The notes: a model not told the origin generated them from the sequence alone. A stretch of DNA of 64,000 nucleotides from Planctomycetota bacterium (GCA_035384565.1 DAOOIT010000034.1:1-64000), one strand, 5' to 3'. Positions 1 through 8,982 are shown, numbered from the stretch's first letter. Program-made: numbers and translations.

Positions 1-6
1 GTTTGA

Positions 7-165
7 GCCGTAGCCCAGGGCGACCGAAGGGAGCCCTGGGGAGAGGCGGCCCCACGGATGAGCCCCCGAAGGGGGGCGATTCAAGGCGTGAAACGCCCCC
101 TTCGGGGGCTTGGACGGGCGGGGACGTCCGTCCCAGGGCTCCCTTCGGTCGCCCTGGGCTACGGC
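7..165. repeat. Large nested palindrome (34-bp perfect inverted repeat)
   Basis: Bases 7-40 and 132-165 are perfect reverse complements over 34 bp (arm begins GCCGTAGCCCAGGGCGACCG). Inside the loop a second inverted repeat, 61-78 against 94-110, pairs with a single bulged base. A small hairpin, 172-187 (GCCCGCG, TT, CGCGGGC), follows at once. The whole could extrude as a cruciform or fold as a long RNA hairpin. No convincing coding sequence crosses it. It resembles REP/MITE-like intergenic palindromes by structure; no transposase is visible. Confidence 0.85.
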
Positions 166-309
166 CCGGTCGCCCGCGTTCGCGGGCTGCAAGGCCCTCA
201 CGTATGGGAGAAGACGAGGGCGCTGCCCTGGGATAGCCCAGGCGAGCCCTTCCGGCGCCAGAGAGAACCACCGTGCCTGCAATTCCGGCCCACACCCGCA
301 AGCCTCGGG

Positions 310-338
310 TTGACATTCCGGGCCTCGCACCCTATCGT
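310..338 (+). promoter_or_regulatory. Predicted sigma70-type promoter of the ThuA-like gene
   Basis: TTGACA at 310-315, a 17-nt spacer, and TATCGT at 333-338. Transcription would start near 345, about 30 nt before the ATG at 376. A strong ribosome binding site (GGAAGGAG, about 361-368) lies in between. Confidence 0.55.
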
Positions 339-375
339 GGGAGGCGGGAGGCCGCAAGCAGGAAGGAGAACGACC

Positions 376-1107
376 ATGCGATTCCCGCGGGCACTGGCCG
401 CTGTCGTCGTTGCCGCCGCTATGAGCACTGCCCGGGCAGCAGAGGCCCCGCTGAGGGTCGTGATGCTCTCGGGCTCGGGCGAGTACAAGTCGGACGAATC
501 GCTCCCCGCCTTCGCCCGCCGCCTGGAGGCGGCCTTCAACGTCAAGGCCACCGTGCTCCAGGCCCAGGGCGAGAACGAGATCCCCGGCCTCGAGGCCCTC
601 GACGCCTGCGATGTGATGCTGCTCTTCACCCGCCGCATCAAGCTGGGAGGCGACCAGCTCGAGCGCTTCAGGAAGTACTGCCTCGCCGGCAGGCCCATCG
701 TCGGCATCCGCACCGCCAGCCACGCCATCCAGACCTGGCTCGAGCTCGACCGGGAGGTCTTCGGCGGCAACTACAAGGGCCACTACGGCAGCGGCGCGAG
801 GCAGACCGTGGCCCTCCACCCCGACGCCAAGGGCCACCCCGTGCTCGAGGGCGTGAAGGGCTTCGAATCCGATTACAGCCTCTACAAGACCGCCCCCCTG
901 GCCGCCGACGCCACGCTGCTGATGACGGCCAGCACGCCCCAGGCCGCCGCTGCCGAGCCGGCCGCCTGGGTGCGCGAGTACAAGGGCGCGCGCATCTTCT
1001 ACACCTCGCTGGGCGGCCCCGCCGACTTCGAGGAACCCAGCTTCCGCCAACTGCTCACCAACGCCCTCTTCTGGGCCGCCCGCCGCAAGGTCGAGCCCAA
1101 GCCATGA
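376..1107 (+). CDS. Exported ThuA-like domain protein
   Basis: A 243-residue protein with an N-terminal signal peptide (basic MRFPR, then an Ala/Val-rich core ending around ARAAEA, residues 1-20). The remainder matches the ThuA-like fold: a beta-strand VVMLSGSGEYKSDE, an early DVMLLF strand, a GRPIVGIRTASHAI segment, and a late ARIFYTSLGGPADF strand. ThuA-like proteins have a class I glutamine-amidotransferase-like fold without a proven catalytic triad and are usually linked to sugar metabolism; in planctomycete-type genomes they are common among exported sugar-related proteins. The ATG at 376 was chosen over an upstream in-frame start because it follows GGAAGGAG and gives a clean signal peptide. 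The substrate is unknown. It stands alone and converges on mutS. Confidence 0.85.
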   Translation: MRFPRALAAVVVAAAMSTARAAEAPLRVVMLSGSGEYKSDESLPAFARRLEAAFNVKATVLQAQGENEIPGLEALDACDVMLLFTRRIKLGGDQLERFRKYCLAGRPIVGIRTASHAIQTWLELDREVFGGNYKGHYGSGARQTVALHPDAKGHPVLEGVKGFESDYSLYKTAPLAADATLLMTASTPQAAAAEPAAWVREYKGARIFYTSLGGPADFEEPSFRQLLTNALFWAARRKVEPKP

Positions 1108-1304
1108 CGCGAGGCGGGGGAGAACGCCCTTTCCGGCAGAAGGAGCGCCCTGCCCCGCGCGGCCCTCCCCCGCAGGAGCCCTTCAGCCACGGGCCGTGCG
1201 GAAGGCGCCGAGCCGCCCCGCGCCGCCTTGGCACGGGACAGAGTCCCCTCGTTTCCCCCCATTGACGCGGAGCGACGGCTGGCGGGCCTGCCACGGCGAA
1301 TGCG

Positions 1305-3983
1305 CTACTTGCGGGGCTTGCCCTGCGATTCGCGCCGGAGGATGTCGCGCTGGAAGCGCTGAAGGGCGGCCAAGGCGTCCAGCGGGGTGAGGTTGTCGAG
1401 ATCGAGGCGCTTCAGTTCCTCGATCGTGTCGGCGTGCAGGGAGCCGAAGAGGGTGAGCTGAAGCTCCCGGGGGTGGGCGCCCACCTCGTCGAGCGTAGGG
1501 GCGAAGCGCGGCTTGTCGTTGGGCGTGAGCGAGGCGGCCTCGAGGTTGCCGAGGATCACTTTGGCCCGCTGGATGACCTTGCGGGGAATGCCTGCCAGCC
1601 GAGCCACGTGGATGCCGTAGCTCTTGTCGGCGCCGCCCTCGACGATCTTGTGCAGGAAGATGATCTCGTCCTTCCACTCGCGGACCGCGACGTTGTAGTT
1701 CCTGACGCCGTCGAGGAGGAGGGCCAGCTCGGTGAGCTCGTGGTAGTGGGTGGCGAAGAGCGTGCGCGCGCGCACGTGCTCGTGCAGGAACTCGCACACG
1801 GCCCAGGCGATGGACACGCCGTCGAAAGTGCTCGTGCCCCGCCCCACCTCGTCGAGCACGAGCAGGCTGCGCTCGGTGGCGTTGTTGAGGATGTTGGCGG
1901 TCTCGATCATCTCGACCATGAACGTGCTCTGGCCGCGTGCCAACTCGTCGCTGGCGCCCACGCGGGTGAAAATGCGGTCGGCCACGCCGATGTGCGCCCG
2001 CTTCGCGGGGATGAAGCTGCCCATCTGGGCCATGAGCACCAGCAGCGCCGCCTGGCGAATGTAGGTGGACTTGCCGGCCATGTTCGGCCCCGTGATCACG
2101 GCCATGCGGTTCTTGTCGCCGTCGAGCAGCAGGTCGTTGGGCACGAACTTGCCCGATTCGAGCGACACTTCGAGCACGGGGTGCCGCCCCTCCTCGATGC
2201 GCAGCGTGAGGTCGTCGGCGATCTCGGGCGCGCAGTAGCCGCGCTCGGCGGCCACGTGGGCGAGCGCCGCGAAGCCGTCAATCTCCGCCACCAGGGCGCC
2301 CACGCGCTGGAGCCGCTCGACCTGGCCCGCAATCTCGTCGCGCACCGCGACGAAGAGGTCGCGCTCCAGCTCCTTCGCCCGCTCGTCGGCGCCCACGATC
2401 CGCTCCTCCCACTCCTTGAGCTCGGGCGTGATGTAGCGCTCGGCGTTCTTGAGCGTCTGCTTGCGCGTGTAGCCGGGCGGCACCCTGTCGGCGTTGGCGT
2501 GGGTGACCTCGATGTAGTAGCCGAACACCTGGTTGTAGCCGACCTTGAGCGACTCGATGCCCGTGCGGCGGATCTCGTCGGCCTGGAAGCGCGCGAGCCA
2601 GCTCTTGCCGTCGCGGGCGATGGAGCGTTCCTCGTCGAGCTTCGCGTGGTAGCCGCTGCGGATGATGCCGCCGTCGGTCAGCGACGTGGGCGGGTCCGCC
2701 ACGATGCTCCGCTCGATCAGGTCGCGCACGTCGTCGAGCGTGTCGAGGCGGGCCTGGATTTCGGCCAGATGCGGGCTGGTGCAGGCGGCCAGGCGCCCCT
2801 TGAGCGTGGGCAGGGCGTTGGCCGACTGCTTGAGCCCCACCACGTCGCGCGGGTTGGCGCGGCGGTAGGCGATCTTGGAGGCGATGCGCTCGATGTCGTG
2901 GACGTTTCGCAGGATGGTCCGCAGCTCGCCGCGCAGGAGCGGCTGGGCGACCAGCTCGGCCACGGCCTCCTGCCGCCGGCGGATGCGCGCGACGTCGCGG
3001 AGCGGATAGAGCACCATCTGGCGGAACAGGCGCCCGCCCATCGGGGTCACCGTGGCGTCGAGCACGCGCAGCAGCGTGGCGTCGGCCCGCCGCGTGCGCA
3101 GGGTCTCCACCAGCTCGAGGCTGGCCTGGGTGGCCTTGTCGAGGATCAGGTAGTCGCTGCGGAGGAAATGCTCGAGCCTCGTGAGGTTGCCCAGGCTGCC
3201 GCGCTGGGTTTCGGCCAGGTAGTCCAGCACGGCGCCGGCGGCGCCCAGCCCGGCCTTGAGGCCCTGGCAACCGAAGCCCTCGAGCGAGGCCACGCCGAAG
3301 TGCTCGAGCAGCGCCTTGCGCCCGCTTGCGGGGTCGAAGGCCCAGTCGGGCCGCGGCGTCCAGTGCGTGTGGAGCAGCGGGCGCAGGGGCTCGAGCACGC
3401 TGTCCTCGGTGCGGTACTGGCTGTCGGGGAGGAGGCACTCGGCGGCGCCCACGCGGCCCAGCTCGTCGAGCAGTTGCCCCGGCTCGACCTCCTGGACCAG
3501 GAACCGCCCCGTCGAGAGGTCCACCCACGCCAGGCCGCACTGCTTGCCCAGGGGCGCGATGGCGGCGAGGAAGTTGTTCGCCTTGGCGTCGAGCAGCGAC
3601 TCCTCGGTGAGGGTGCCGGGCGTGACCACGCGCGTCACGTCGCGGTCCACCACGCCCTTGGCCTCGCGGGGGTCCTGAACCTGGTCGCACACGGCCACCT
3701 TGTGGCCGGCCACGATGAGGCGCTTGAGGTAGGTGTCAATCGAGTGGTAGGGAAAGCCCGCCAGCGGCACCGCGCTCTCGCCGTGGGCGCGCGAGGTGAG
3801 CGTCAGGCCGCACACGCGCGACAGCGTCTTCGCGTCCTCGAAGAACGTCTCATAGAAATCGCCCATGCGGAAGAGCAACACCGATCCCGGGTGCTCTTTC
3901 TTGAAGCGGGCGTACTGCCGCATGGCCGGGGTCGCGGCCTCGGGCAGGTCGTCGTTCGCGAAGAGCTTCTTCGTCTCGGCCAT
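1305..3983 (-). CDS. mutS: DNA mismatch repair protein MutS
   Basis: An 892-residue, full-length MutS, the mismatch-recognition ATPase that slides on DNA and recruits MutL. The N-terminal mismatch-binding domain carries the GDFYE motif (residues about 41-45) whose Phe stacks on the mispair and whose Glu contacts it. The C-terminal ATPase has Walker A GPNMAGKST near residue 630, Walker B/signature LDEVGRGTSTFDG near 710, and an ATHYHELTEL segment. The C-terminal tail carries a helix-turn-helix dimerisation region. The ATG at 3983 is preceded by GAGGAAGG. A well-formed promoter lies just upstream, so the gene is probably transcribed alone. No mutL is present in the window. Confidence 0.97.
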   Translation of the reverse strand: MAETKKLFANDDLPEAATPAMRQYARFKKEHPGSVLLFRMGDFYETFFEDAKTLSRVCGLTLTSRAHGESAVPLAGFPYHSIDTYLKRLIVAGHKVAVCDQVQDPREAKGVVDRDVTRVVTPGTLTEESLLDAKANNFLAAIAPLGKQCGLAWVDLSTGRFLVQEVEPGQLLDELGRVGAAECLLPDSQYRTEDSVLEPLRPLLHTHWTPRPDWAFDPASGRKALLEHFGVASLEGFGCQGLKAGLGAAGAVLDYLAETQRGSLGNLTRLEHFLRSDYLILDKATQASLELVETLRTRRADATLLRVLDATVTPMGGRLFRQMVLYPLRDVARIRRRQEAVAELVAQPLLRGELRTILRNVHDIERIASKIAYRRANPRDVVGLKQSANALPTLKGRLAACTSPHLAEIQARLDTLDDVRDLIERSIVADPPTSLTDGGIIRSGYHAKLDEERSIARDGKSWLARFQADEIRRTGIESLKVGYNQVFGYYIEVTHANADRVPPGYTRKQTLKNAERYITPELKEWEERIVGADERAKELERDLFVAVRDEIAGQVERLQRVGALVAEIDGFAALAHVAAERGYCAPEIADDLTLRIEEGRHPVLEVSLESGKFVPNDLLLDGDKNRMAVITGPNMAGKSTYIRQAALLVLMAQMGSFIPAKRAHIGVADRIFTRVGASDELARGQSTFMVEMIETANILNNATERSLLVLDEVGRGTSTFDGVSIAWAVCEFLHEHVRARTLFATHYHELTELALLLDGVRNYNVAVREWKDEIIFLHKIVEGGADKSYGIHVARLAGIPRKVIQRAKVILGNLEAASLTPNDKPRFAPTLDEVGAHPRELQLTLFGSLHADTIEELKRLDLDNLTPLDALAALQRFQRDILRRESQGKPRK

Positions 3984-4010
3984 CGCCTTCCTCGACTCTC
4001 GGCCCCCTCC

Positions 4011-4038
4011 ATTCTAGGTTGGGCCTGCGTCGAGTCAA
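4011..4038 (-). promoter_or_regulatory. Predicted promoter of mutS
   Basis: On the minus strand TTGACT (4033-4038), a 16-nt spacer and TAGAAT (4011-4016). The expected start of transcription is near 4004, about 20 nt ahead of the mutS ATG. Confidence 0.55.
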
Positions 4039-4125
4039 ATCCCGCGGGTTTGCGCTCTGCCCGCCCGGCGCGGGGAGCAGGGCCGGACGGGCCGCCCGCC
4101 CCGCTCGGGTCTCGCGGCGGACAGG

Positions 4126-5382
4126 TCAGTGCTTGACGGCCTCGAGGGCGTGGCGGAATTCGTCGGCGCTGCGGAACCGGCGCGCGGGGTCGGTGGCCAC
4201 CGCGCAGGCGATCGCGGCGTCGAGGTCGTGCGGGCAGTCCTCGCGGAGGCTCCGCAGCGACTTGGGCTTTCGCGTGCCAGCCGTGCGGGTGAGTTCCGGC
4301 AGCGAGGCGACGGGGTACGGGAAATCGCCCGTCAAGAGGCGGAAGCAGGTGACGCCCAGGGCGTAGACGTCCGTCTGCGCGTTGCCGGCCACGTTGGCCA
4401 CGAGGCACTCGGGGGCCACGTACCGCACGGAGCCCACCACGTCGCAGTTCCTGACCACGGTGGTGAGGCCGGCCACGTCGAGGCTCCTGGCCAGGCCGAT
4501 GTCGGCCACCTTGAGGATGCCGTCGCGCGTGAGGAGGAGGTTGCTGGGCTTGAGGCCGCCGTGGACGACGCCGGCGCTGTGGGCATAGGCCACGGCGCTG
4601 GCGGCGGCGATGGCGTAGTTCACCACGTCGCGCACGGGCAGCGGGCCCTGGCGCTCGAAGAGCGCGCCGAGGTCGCCGCCCTGCGCGTACTCCATCGAGA
4701 TGAAGGTGTGCCCATCGGCGCGGTTCATGTCGTAGATACGGATGATGTTCGGGTGCGAGAGCTGGCCGCTGGTGCGCGCGTCGCGCAGGAAACGCGCCAC
4801 GGCCTCGGGGTCGGCCGTCAACTCGTCATGCAGGATCTTGAGCGCCACGAGCCGCCCCATCGAGAGCTGGTCGGCCTTGTAGACGGCCCCGATGCTGCCC
4901 TTGCCGAGGAGTTGCACGATCTCGTAGCGGCCGATCACCTGCCCGAGCAGTGGGCAGCCGCTCACGCAGGCGGCGCAGTAGACGCGGGTCTGCGTCTGGC
5001 GGGCCGTAAGCAGCGCGTCGAGGGGAACCATCTTGCCGCACGAGGCGCACAGATGCGGGGGAACGCTCTGCGGCTCCTCCACCGGCGGCGCCTCGCAGCG
5101 GAACAGGAGCTGGGCGAGGCCCACCTGGAGGCGGTCACCGTCCCTGAGGCGCGCCTCGCTGATGCGCGCTCCGTTCACGAAAGTGCCATTCTTCGAGCCC
5201 AGGTCGCGCACGAAGCAGCCATCGGGCGTGGTGCGCACCTCGCAATGCAGACGCGAGATCTTGCTGTCGTGAATCTGGATGACGCAATCGGCGCTGCGGC
5301 CGATGGTGACCGGCTTCTCCCCGTCGGCAGCGAACTGGCTGACCGGCTTGTCGTCCTTGAGGAGGATGATCGCGGCTCGCAA
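4126..5382 (-). CDS. FHA domain - zinc-ribbon - kinase-like (probable pseudokinase) protein
   Basis: A protein of about 418 residues. Residues 1-105 form an FHA phosphothreonine-binding domain (GRSADCVIQ, SRLHCEV, GSKNGTFVNGA). Residues about 113-140 hold two CxxC pairs (CASCGK and CAAC), a likely zinc ribbon. From about 148 a Hanks-type Ser/Thr kinase fold follows: glycine loop GKGSIG, VALK lysine near 178, an APE motif and VYALGVTCF. The catalytic loop reads HGGLKPSN where active kinases have HRDLKPEN, so the catalytic Asp is missing. DFG is DIG, and the alpha-C Glu looks replaced by Asp. It therefore probably binds rather than phosphorylates. The start is uncertain: no in-frame ATG exists ahead of the FHA domain. 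TTG at 5382 was chosen because GGGAG lies 11 nt upstream and the FHA strand begins directly; GTG at 5418 is an alternative. Confidence 0.8.
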   Translation of the reverse strand: MRAAIILLKDDKPVSQFAADGEKPVTIGRSADCVIQIHDSKISRLHCEVRTTPDGCFVRDLGSKNGTFVNGARISEARLRDGDRLQVGLAQLLFRCEAPPVEEPQSVPPHLCASCGKMVPLDALLTARQTQTRVYCAACVSGCPLLGQVIGRYEIVQLLGKGSIGAVYKADQLSMGRLVALKILHDELTADPEAVARFLRDARTSGQLSHPNIIRIYDMNRADGHTFISMEYAQGGDLGALFERQGPLPVRDVVNYAIAAASAVAYAHSAGVVHGGLKPSNLLLTRDGILKVADIGLARSLDVAGLTTVVRNCDVVGSVRYVAPECLVANVAGNAQTDVYALGVTCFRLLTGDFPYPVASLPELTRTAGTRKPKSLRSLREDCPHDLDAAIACAVATDPARRFRSADEFRHALEAVKH

Positions 5383-5534
5383 GGCGGCACAGGCTCCCAA
5401 CCAGGGTGAACGAAGCACCGGCAGCGTCGGAGCCGGTGGCGGCTGGCGCGGGGGATGCCGCGCCGACCCGCTCCTGGCGGGCCGGCGCGGCGAGAGCCCT
5501 CCGGTTGTGGGCCACTGGCGTCCGGCAGCCGCGG

Positions 5535-6383
5535 TTACCGGGCGATTGTCGCGGCAAAGACATGGATCAGCGAGCAGAAGGGCAGCTTGATGGACTTCAG
5601 CTCGCGGTTCGCATCGAGGGGGATCGCCACCACCCAGATGCGGCACTTCTTGTCTTCCTTGGCGAACTCGCCCTTGCCCTCGGAGTCCACGGCGACTCGC
5701 TGGGCGCTCTCCACGCCGATCTTCTCGCCGAACTGCGCGTCTTTGCACCAGTCGGTCACCTTCAGGTCGGCCTGCACGGCGCCGTCGGCGTAGTTGATCG
5801 TGATCTTCTCCTGCTGATCGGCATCGGTGGCCGTCACGAGCAGATGCAGTTCCTTGGCCTTGCCATCGAGGGCGATGGTCTGCCCCGCGCAGGCCACGTT
5901 GTTCTTCTTGCCCTTCTCCTTCGCAGGGAAGTCGAAGGCCGTCTTCACATCCTTGGGCTCGAAGGTGCCGGCGTTGGGCAGGTTCTCAGCGGGGAACGAC
6001 TGCTTCCACTGGTCGAAATCGGAGTCCTTGCGATCGTCCTCGCCCGTGATGCCGTCGTTGTTGTAGAGGGCCGAGAGGTCGAGGGCGAACAGGCCGGGCT
6101 TGAGCTCCTTGAGGGCGGCCTTAGGCTTAGGCTCCGGCTTCGCCTCCGGCGCCACGACCGGCTTGGGCTCAGGCTTCACCTCGGGCACCGGGGCGGGCTT
6201 CACCTCGGGCACGGGGGCCGCCTTGGGCTCCACCTTGACCTCCGGGGCCTTCTTCTCGGCCACGGGCACCCGCACTTCTACGGTGCCGGGGGCCTTCTTG
6301 ACCGCAGAGGCGCCGGGGCCCCCCGTGCAGCCGACCATGACGACGGCCAGTGTGAGCACAACCGCCAGACATGCTCGCAACAT
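5535..6383 (-). CDS. Exported lipoprotein with Pro/Lys/Glu-rich linker
   Basis: A 282-residue predicted lipoprotein. The signal peptide MLRACLAVVLTLAVV ends in the lipobox-like VMVGC. Residues about 25-90 are a low-complexity stretch of PEVKP/EPKP-type repeats, a likely extended linker from the membrane. The remaining 190 residues form a globular domain (LFALDLSALYNNDG..., later KELHLLVTATDAD and WVVAIPLDANRELKSIKLP) whose strand pattern suggests a beta-sandwich. I do not recognise the family. The ATG at 6383 follows AAAGGAG with normal spacing; a promoter precedes it. The downstream FHA/kinase-like gene starts about 150 nt beyond the stop codon and may be co-transcribed. Confidence 0.75.
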   Translation of the reverse strand: MLRACLAVVLTLAVVMVGCTGGPGASAVKKAPGTVEVRVPVAEKKAPEVKVEPKAAPVPEVKPAPVPEVKPEPKPVVAPEAKPEPKPKAALKELKPGLFALDLSALYNNDGITGEDDRKDSDFDQWKQSFPAENLPNAGTFEPKDVKTAFDFPAKEKGKKNNVACAGQTIALDGKAKELHLLVTATDADQQEKITINYADGAVQADLKVTDWCKDAQFGEKIGVESAQRVAVDSEGKGEFAKEDKKCRIWVVAIPLDANRELKSIKLPFCSLIHVFAATIAR

Positions 6384-6472
6384 CCCGCGCTCCTTTCCCA
6401 AACACCGGTTGAAGGGACCTGCCTTGGGATTCTCCGCCCCCCGTGCCGTGCGAGCCCGGGTCGGGCACGCCC

Positions 6473-6500
6473 ATTATACCAATCGCAATCGCAATGTCCA
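6473..6500 (-). promoter_or_regulatory. Predicted promoter of the lipoprotein gene
   Basis: Minus strand TGGACA (6495-6500), 16-nt spacer, perfect TATAAT (6473-6478). It lies in the short gap after the stop codon of the FHA-PEGA gene. Confidence 0.5.
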
Positions 6501-6525
6501 GCATCCCGGGCGGGATTCCCGCGCA

Positions 6526-8154
6526 TCAGCCGGTGGCCTTGCCCAGGAGGCGGCGGATCTCGGCCTTCAGTTCCTCGTCCTTGCAGCGCTGCAAGGCGGC
6601 GTTGAGGGCCTGGATGGCCTTCTCGCGCGCTCCGCTCACGCCGCGGCGCCGGGCCCCAAGGTAGAAGCGCCCGGTGGCCACGTAGGGCCGGGGATCGTCA
6701 GGGTTCGCCTTGCACGCGGCCTGGAGCAGCGCCTCGGCCCGGGCGGGCTCGCCGGCCAGCAGCAGGAAGCCCACGGCGCCCAGCGTCGGCGCCAGATCGC
6801 CGGGGGCCGCCTTGGCCTTGGCCTCGTAGGCCGCGGCCTTCTCCTGCACCGACGTGCCGGCTCGCTTGTAAAGGGAGGCGATGGTGGACCGGATGAAGCT
6901 GCTGTCGAGGTGCTCCGCCGCCAGGCCGGCCAGCGTCGCATCAATCCGGTCCTGAAGCGTGCTCACGAAGGCCGCGTCGCCATAGGTGAAGTGGTCGTTG
7001 AAGTAGATCTTCGCCAGGAGTTGCACGAGGCGCGCGGCGTACGGCTCGGGCTGCGAGGTATCGCGCTCGGCGATCGTGATCTCGATGGCCTGAGCCAGGT
7101 GCTCCATGCAGGCGTCAATCTTGTGCTCGAGCAGGTACAGGTGCGCCACCTCGGCGTGGTAGGCCACATTGTTCGGGTCCTTCTTCAGCTCGGCCTCATA
7201 GTAGCCCACCTCGCGGTGCCCGAGCGTGGCCTCGACCGTGGCCGTGTCGCGGGGCGGCACGGTGACCTCCTGGTGCCAGTCGGCGAAGTTGGTCTTGCTC
7301 AGGCGCAGGCTGTAGGTCTGCGGCTCGAGGTCCTCGAGCCGGAGCGGGGTGTTGCCGCGGTACTCGCCGTCGAGGTGCACCGAGGCGCCTTCGGGCCTGG
7401 AGCGTACCACCAGGATGCCGCGTTCGGCGACCCGCAGGACGGCGTGGACCGGTCCGGCGCCGCGCGAGCCGACCTTGAGGGCCGTGCGGTAGACCTCGTA
7501 GCCGGCCTTCTGGATGCGCAGCACGTGTTCTCCCGTGGGCACTTCGAGGTTCTGAAGGGGGGTGGGGCCGCGGAACTCGTCGTTGATGAACACGCTGGCG
7601 CCGCTGGGCTCCGAGGTGATCTCCAGCGAGGCCCGCCCGGGCACCAGGCCGAACAGGCTGAACCCGCCCTCCTTCTTCGAGGTGTCCCAGCTCACGCCCT
7701 TGCCTTGGGGCACCGCCGCGCTTCGGCCGGGGCCGAAGAAGAACAGTGCGCCGAAGGCGACCCCGGCCGCCAGGGCTGCCAGGGCCAGGACGGCCATCGC
7801 GGCGCGCAGCGCCCGGCGCCGCAGCGGCAGGGCGCCGGCGGCCACCACCGTGCGGCGCGTGGGCTGCACCAGCACCTGCACCGTCGTGGTGCCGATCTGC
7901 ACCAGCGAGCCATCGGGGAGCCGGGCCTTGTCCACCTGCTTGCCGTTGACGTACGTGCCGTTCTTGGTGTGGAGGTCCTCGACGAAGATCCCGTCGGGCC
8001 GGCACGTGATGGCGCAGTGGAGGCGCGAGGCCCAACTGTCCAGGATGCGGAAGTCGCTGCCGTCGCCGCGGCCGAGCAGCACGCGGCGCCCCTCGCGCAA
8101 CTCCATCGAGGCGCCCGCCTGCGGCCCGTCCAGGATGCGCAGTTGCACCGCCAT
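6526..8154 (-). CDS. FHA - transmembrane - PEGA x2 - TPR-like protein
   Basis: A 542-residue single-pass membrane protein. Residues 1-95 are an FHA domain (LGRGDGSDF, SRLHCAI, TKNGTYVNGK), expected to read threonine phosphorylation in the cytoplasm. A basic stretch (LPLRRRALR) precedes a transmembrane helix at about 118-140. Two PEGA domains follow on the far side (about 172-238 with SEPSGASVFINDEFRG, and 243-313 with SRPEGASVHLDGEYRG). PEGA domains are surface beta-sandwiches common in planctomycetes. The last 225 residues are helical with TPR-like spacing. Start at ATG 8154. It lies 57 nt after the next lipoprotein gene and likely shares its promoter. Together with the FHA kinase-like protein it suggests a phosphorylation-linked envelope module. 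Confidence 0.85.
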   Translation of the reverse strand: MAVQLRILDGPQAGASMELREGRRVLLGRGDGSDFRILDSWASRLHCAITCRPDGIFVEDLHTKNGTYVNGKQVDKARLPDGSLVQIGTTTVQVLVQPTRRTVVAAGALPLRRRALRAAMAVLALAALAAGVAFGALFFFGPGRSAAVPQGKGVSWDTSKKEGGFSLFGLVPGRASLEITSEPSGASVFINDEFRGPTPLQNLEVPTGEHVLRIQKAGYEVYRTALKVGSRGAGPVHAVLRVAERGILVVRSRPEGASVHLDGEYRGNTPLRLEDLEPQTYSLRLSKTNFADWHQEVTVPPRDTATVEATLGHREVGYYEAELKKDPNNVAYHAEVAHLYLLEHKIDACMEHLAQAIEITIAERDTSQPEPYAARLVQLLAKIYFNDHFTYGDAAFVSTLQDRIDATLAGLAAEHLDSSFIRSTIASLYKRAGTSVQEKAAAYEAKAKAAPGDLAPTLGAVGFLLLAGEPARAEALLQAACKANPDDPRPYVATGRFYLGARRRGVSGAREKAIQALNAALQRCKDEELKAEIRRLLGKATG

Positions 8155-8211
8155 GGCTGGTCCCGTCGCAGCAGGTCCCCCCGTCGCGCCCGCGAGCCCG
8201 GCGGCCCCAGG

Positions 8212-8898
8212 CTACGGCTCGAGGCCCTGCGGCACGTAGTCGGGGTCGTCGGTCAGCAGGATGACGTCGAAGCGAGGCCCGTCCTCGCGGTTCAGGATCT
8301 CCAGCGTGTGCTCACCGGCGGCCAGGAAGAACCGGTGTGGCTGGCCTCCTTCAACCACGGAACTCCAGGCCCAGCGGACCGGCTTGCTGTCCGAGCCGCC
8401 CACAATGAACCCCTCGGTGTGCGGACGCCCCACCTGGTCGAAGCGCACGAACAGCGTGTCGCCGCACGAGTCGTACCACTTGCGCCGGATCCAGAACGTG
8501 TAGTTGCCGGCGACGGCCACCTTGAACTTGTAGACGGCCCGGGCGAACTTGGGCGGAACGCCCAGGCTCGGGTCGGGGTCGGGCACGCCGGCCTTGTCGG
8601 GGATGAAGATGCACTTGCCGCCGGAGGCCTCGGGGTCCTCCACGATCCGCATGACCTTGCCGCCGACGCCCGGAAGGGCGTCGTCGGATTCGATCTGGAC
8701 GGCGTCCTCGGCCTCGATGCGGATGCGCTGGAAGTTGTCGGCGAACTCCACGCCGCCTGCCTTGGGTGCGCCCGGCTTGGGGCTGGCCACGCGGCCCTTG
8801 GCGGCATCGGGCGATTCGTCCTGCGAGCACGATGCGCACAGAACGCTCAGGCCGGCCAGCGTCGCGCACAGAACCACTCGCCTCAGCCTCGACCTCAT
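8212..8898 (-). CDS. Exported lipoprotein, jelly-roll-like domain
   Basis: A 228-residue protein with signal peptide MRSRLRRVVLCATLAGL followed by a Cys-rich cleavage region (LCASC), a probable but imperfect lipobox. The mature part reads as a beta-sandwich typical of carbohydrate-binding jelly rolls: FQRIRIEAEDAVQ, GNYTFWIRRKWYDSC, HRFFLAAGEHTLEILNRED and DVILLTDDPDYVPQG. That last motif recurs in exported planctomycete-type proteins. Ligand unknown. The ATG at 8898 follows AGGAG and was chosen over an upstream in-frame start that lies ahead of the promoter. First gene of a probable two-gene unit with the FHA-PEGA protein. Confidence 0.75.
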   Translation of the reverse strand: MRSRLRRVVLCATLAGLSVLCASCSQDESPDAAKGRVASPKPGAPKAGGVEFADNFQRIRIEAEDAVQIESDDALPGVGGKVMRIVEDPEASGGKCIFIPDKAGVPDPDPSLGVPPKFARAVYKFKVAVAGNYTFWIRRKWYDSCGDTLFVRFDQVGRPHTEGFIVGGSDSKPVRWAWSSVVEGGQPHRFFLAAGEHTLEILNREDGPRFDVILLTDDPDYVPQGLEP

Positions 8899-8935
8899 TC
8901 CTTGGCTCCTTTGGGCGCTTTCTTCCCTCAGGGCC

Positions 8936-8964
8936 AATATAGCAGCGGCCCGACGGGGAGTCAA
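8936..8964 (-). promoter_or_regulatory. Predicted promoter of the lipoprotein / FHA-PEGA unit
   Basis: Minus strand TTGACT (8959-8964), 17-nt spacer, TATATT (8936-8941). It sits between the proA stop codon and the lipoprotein start. Confidence 0.55.
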
Positions 8965-8982
8965 GGCGGACGGGCCTGGCAC

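Noticed and set aside
1434..4136. 900-codon open frame on the plus strand opposite mutS
   Set aside because: Mirror frame of a GC-rich gene; low-complexity translation (His/Val/Glu/Gly), no ribosome binding site, no family match, fully antisense to an intact MutS.
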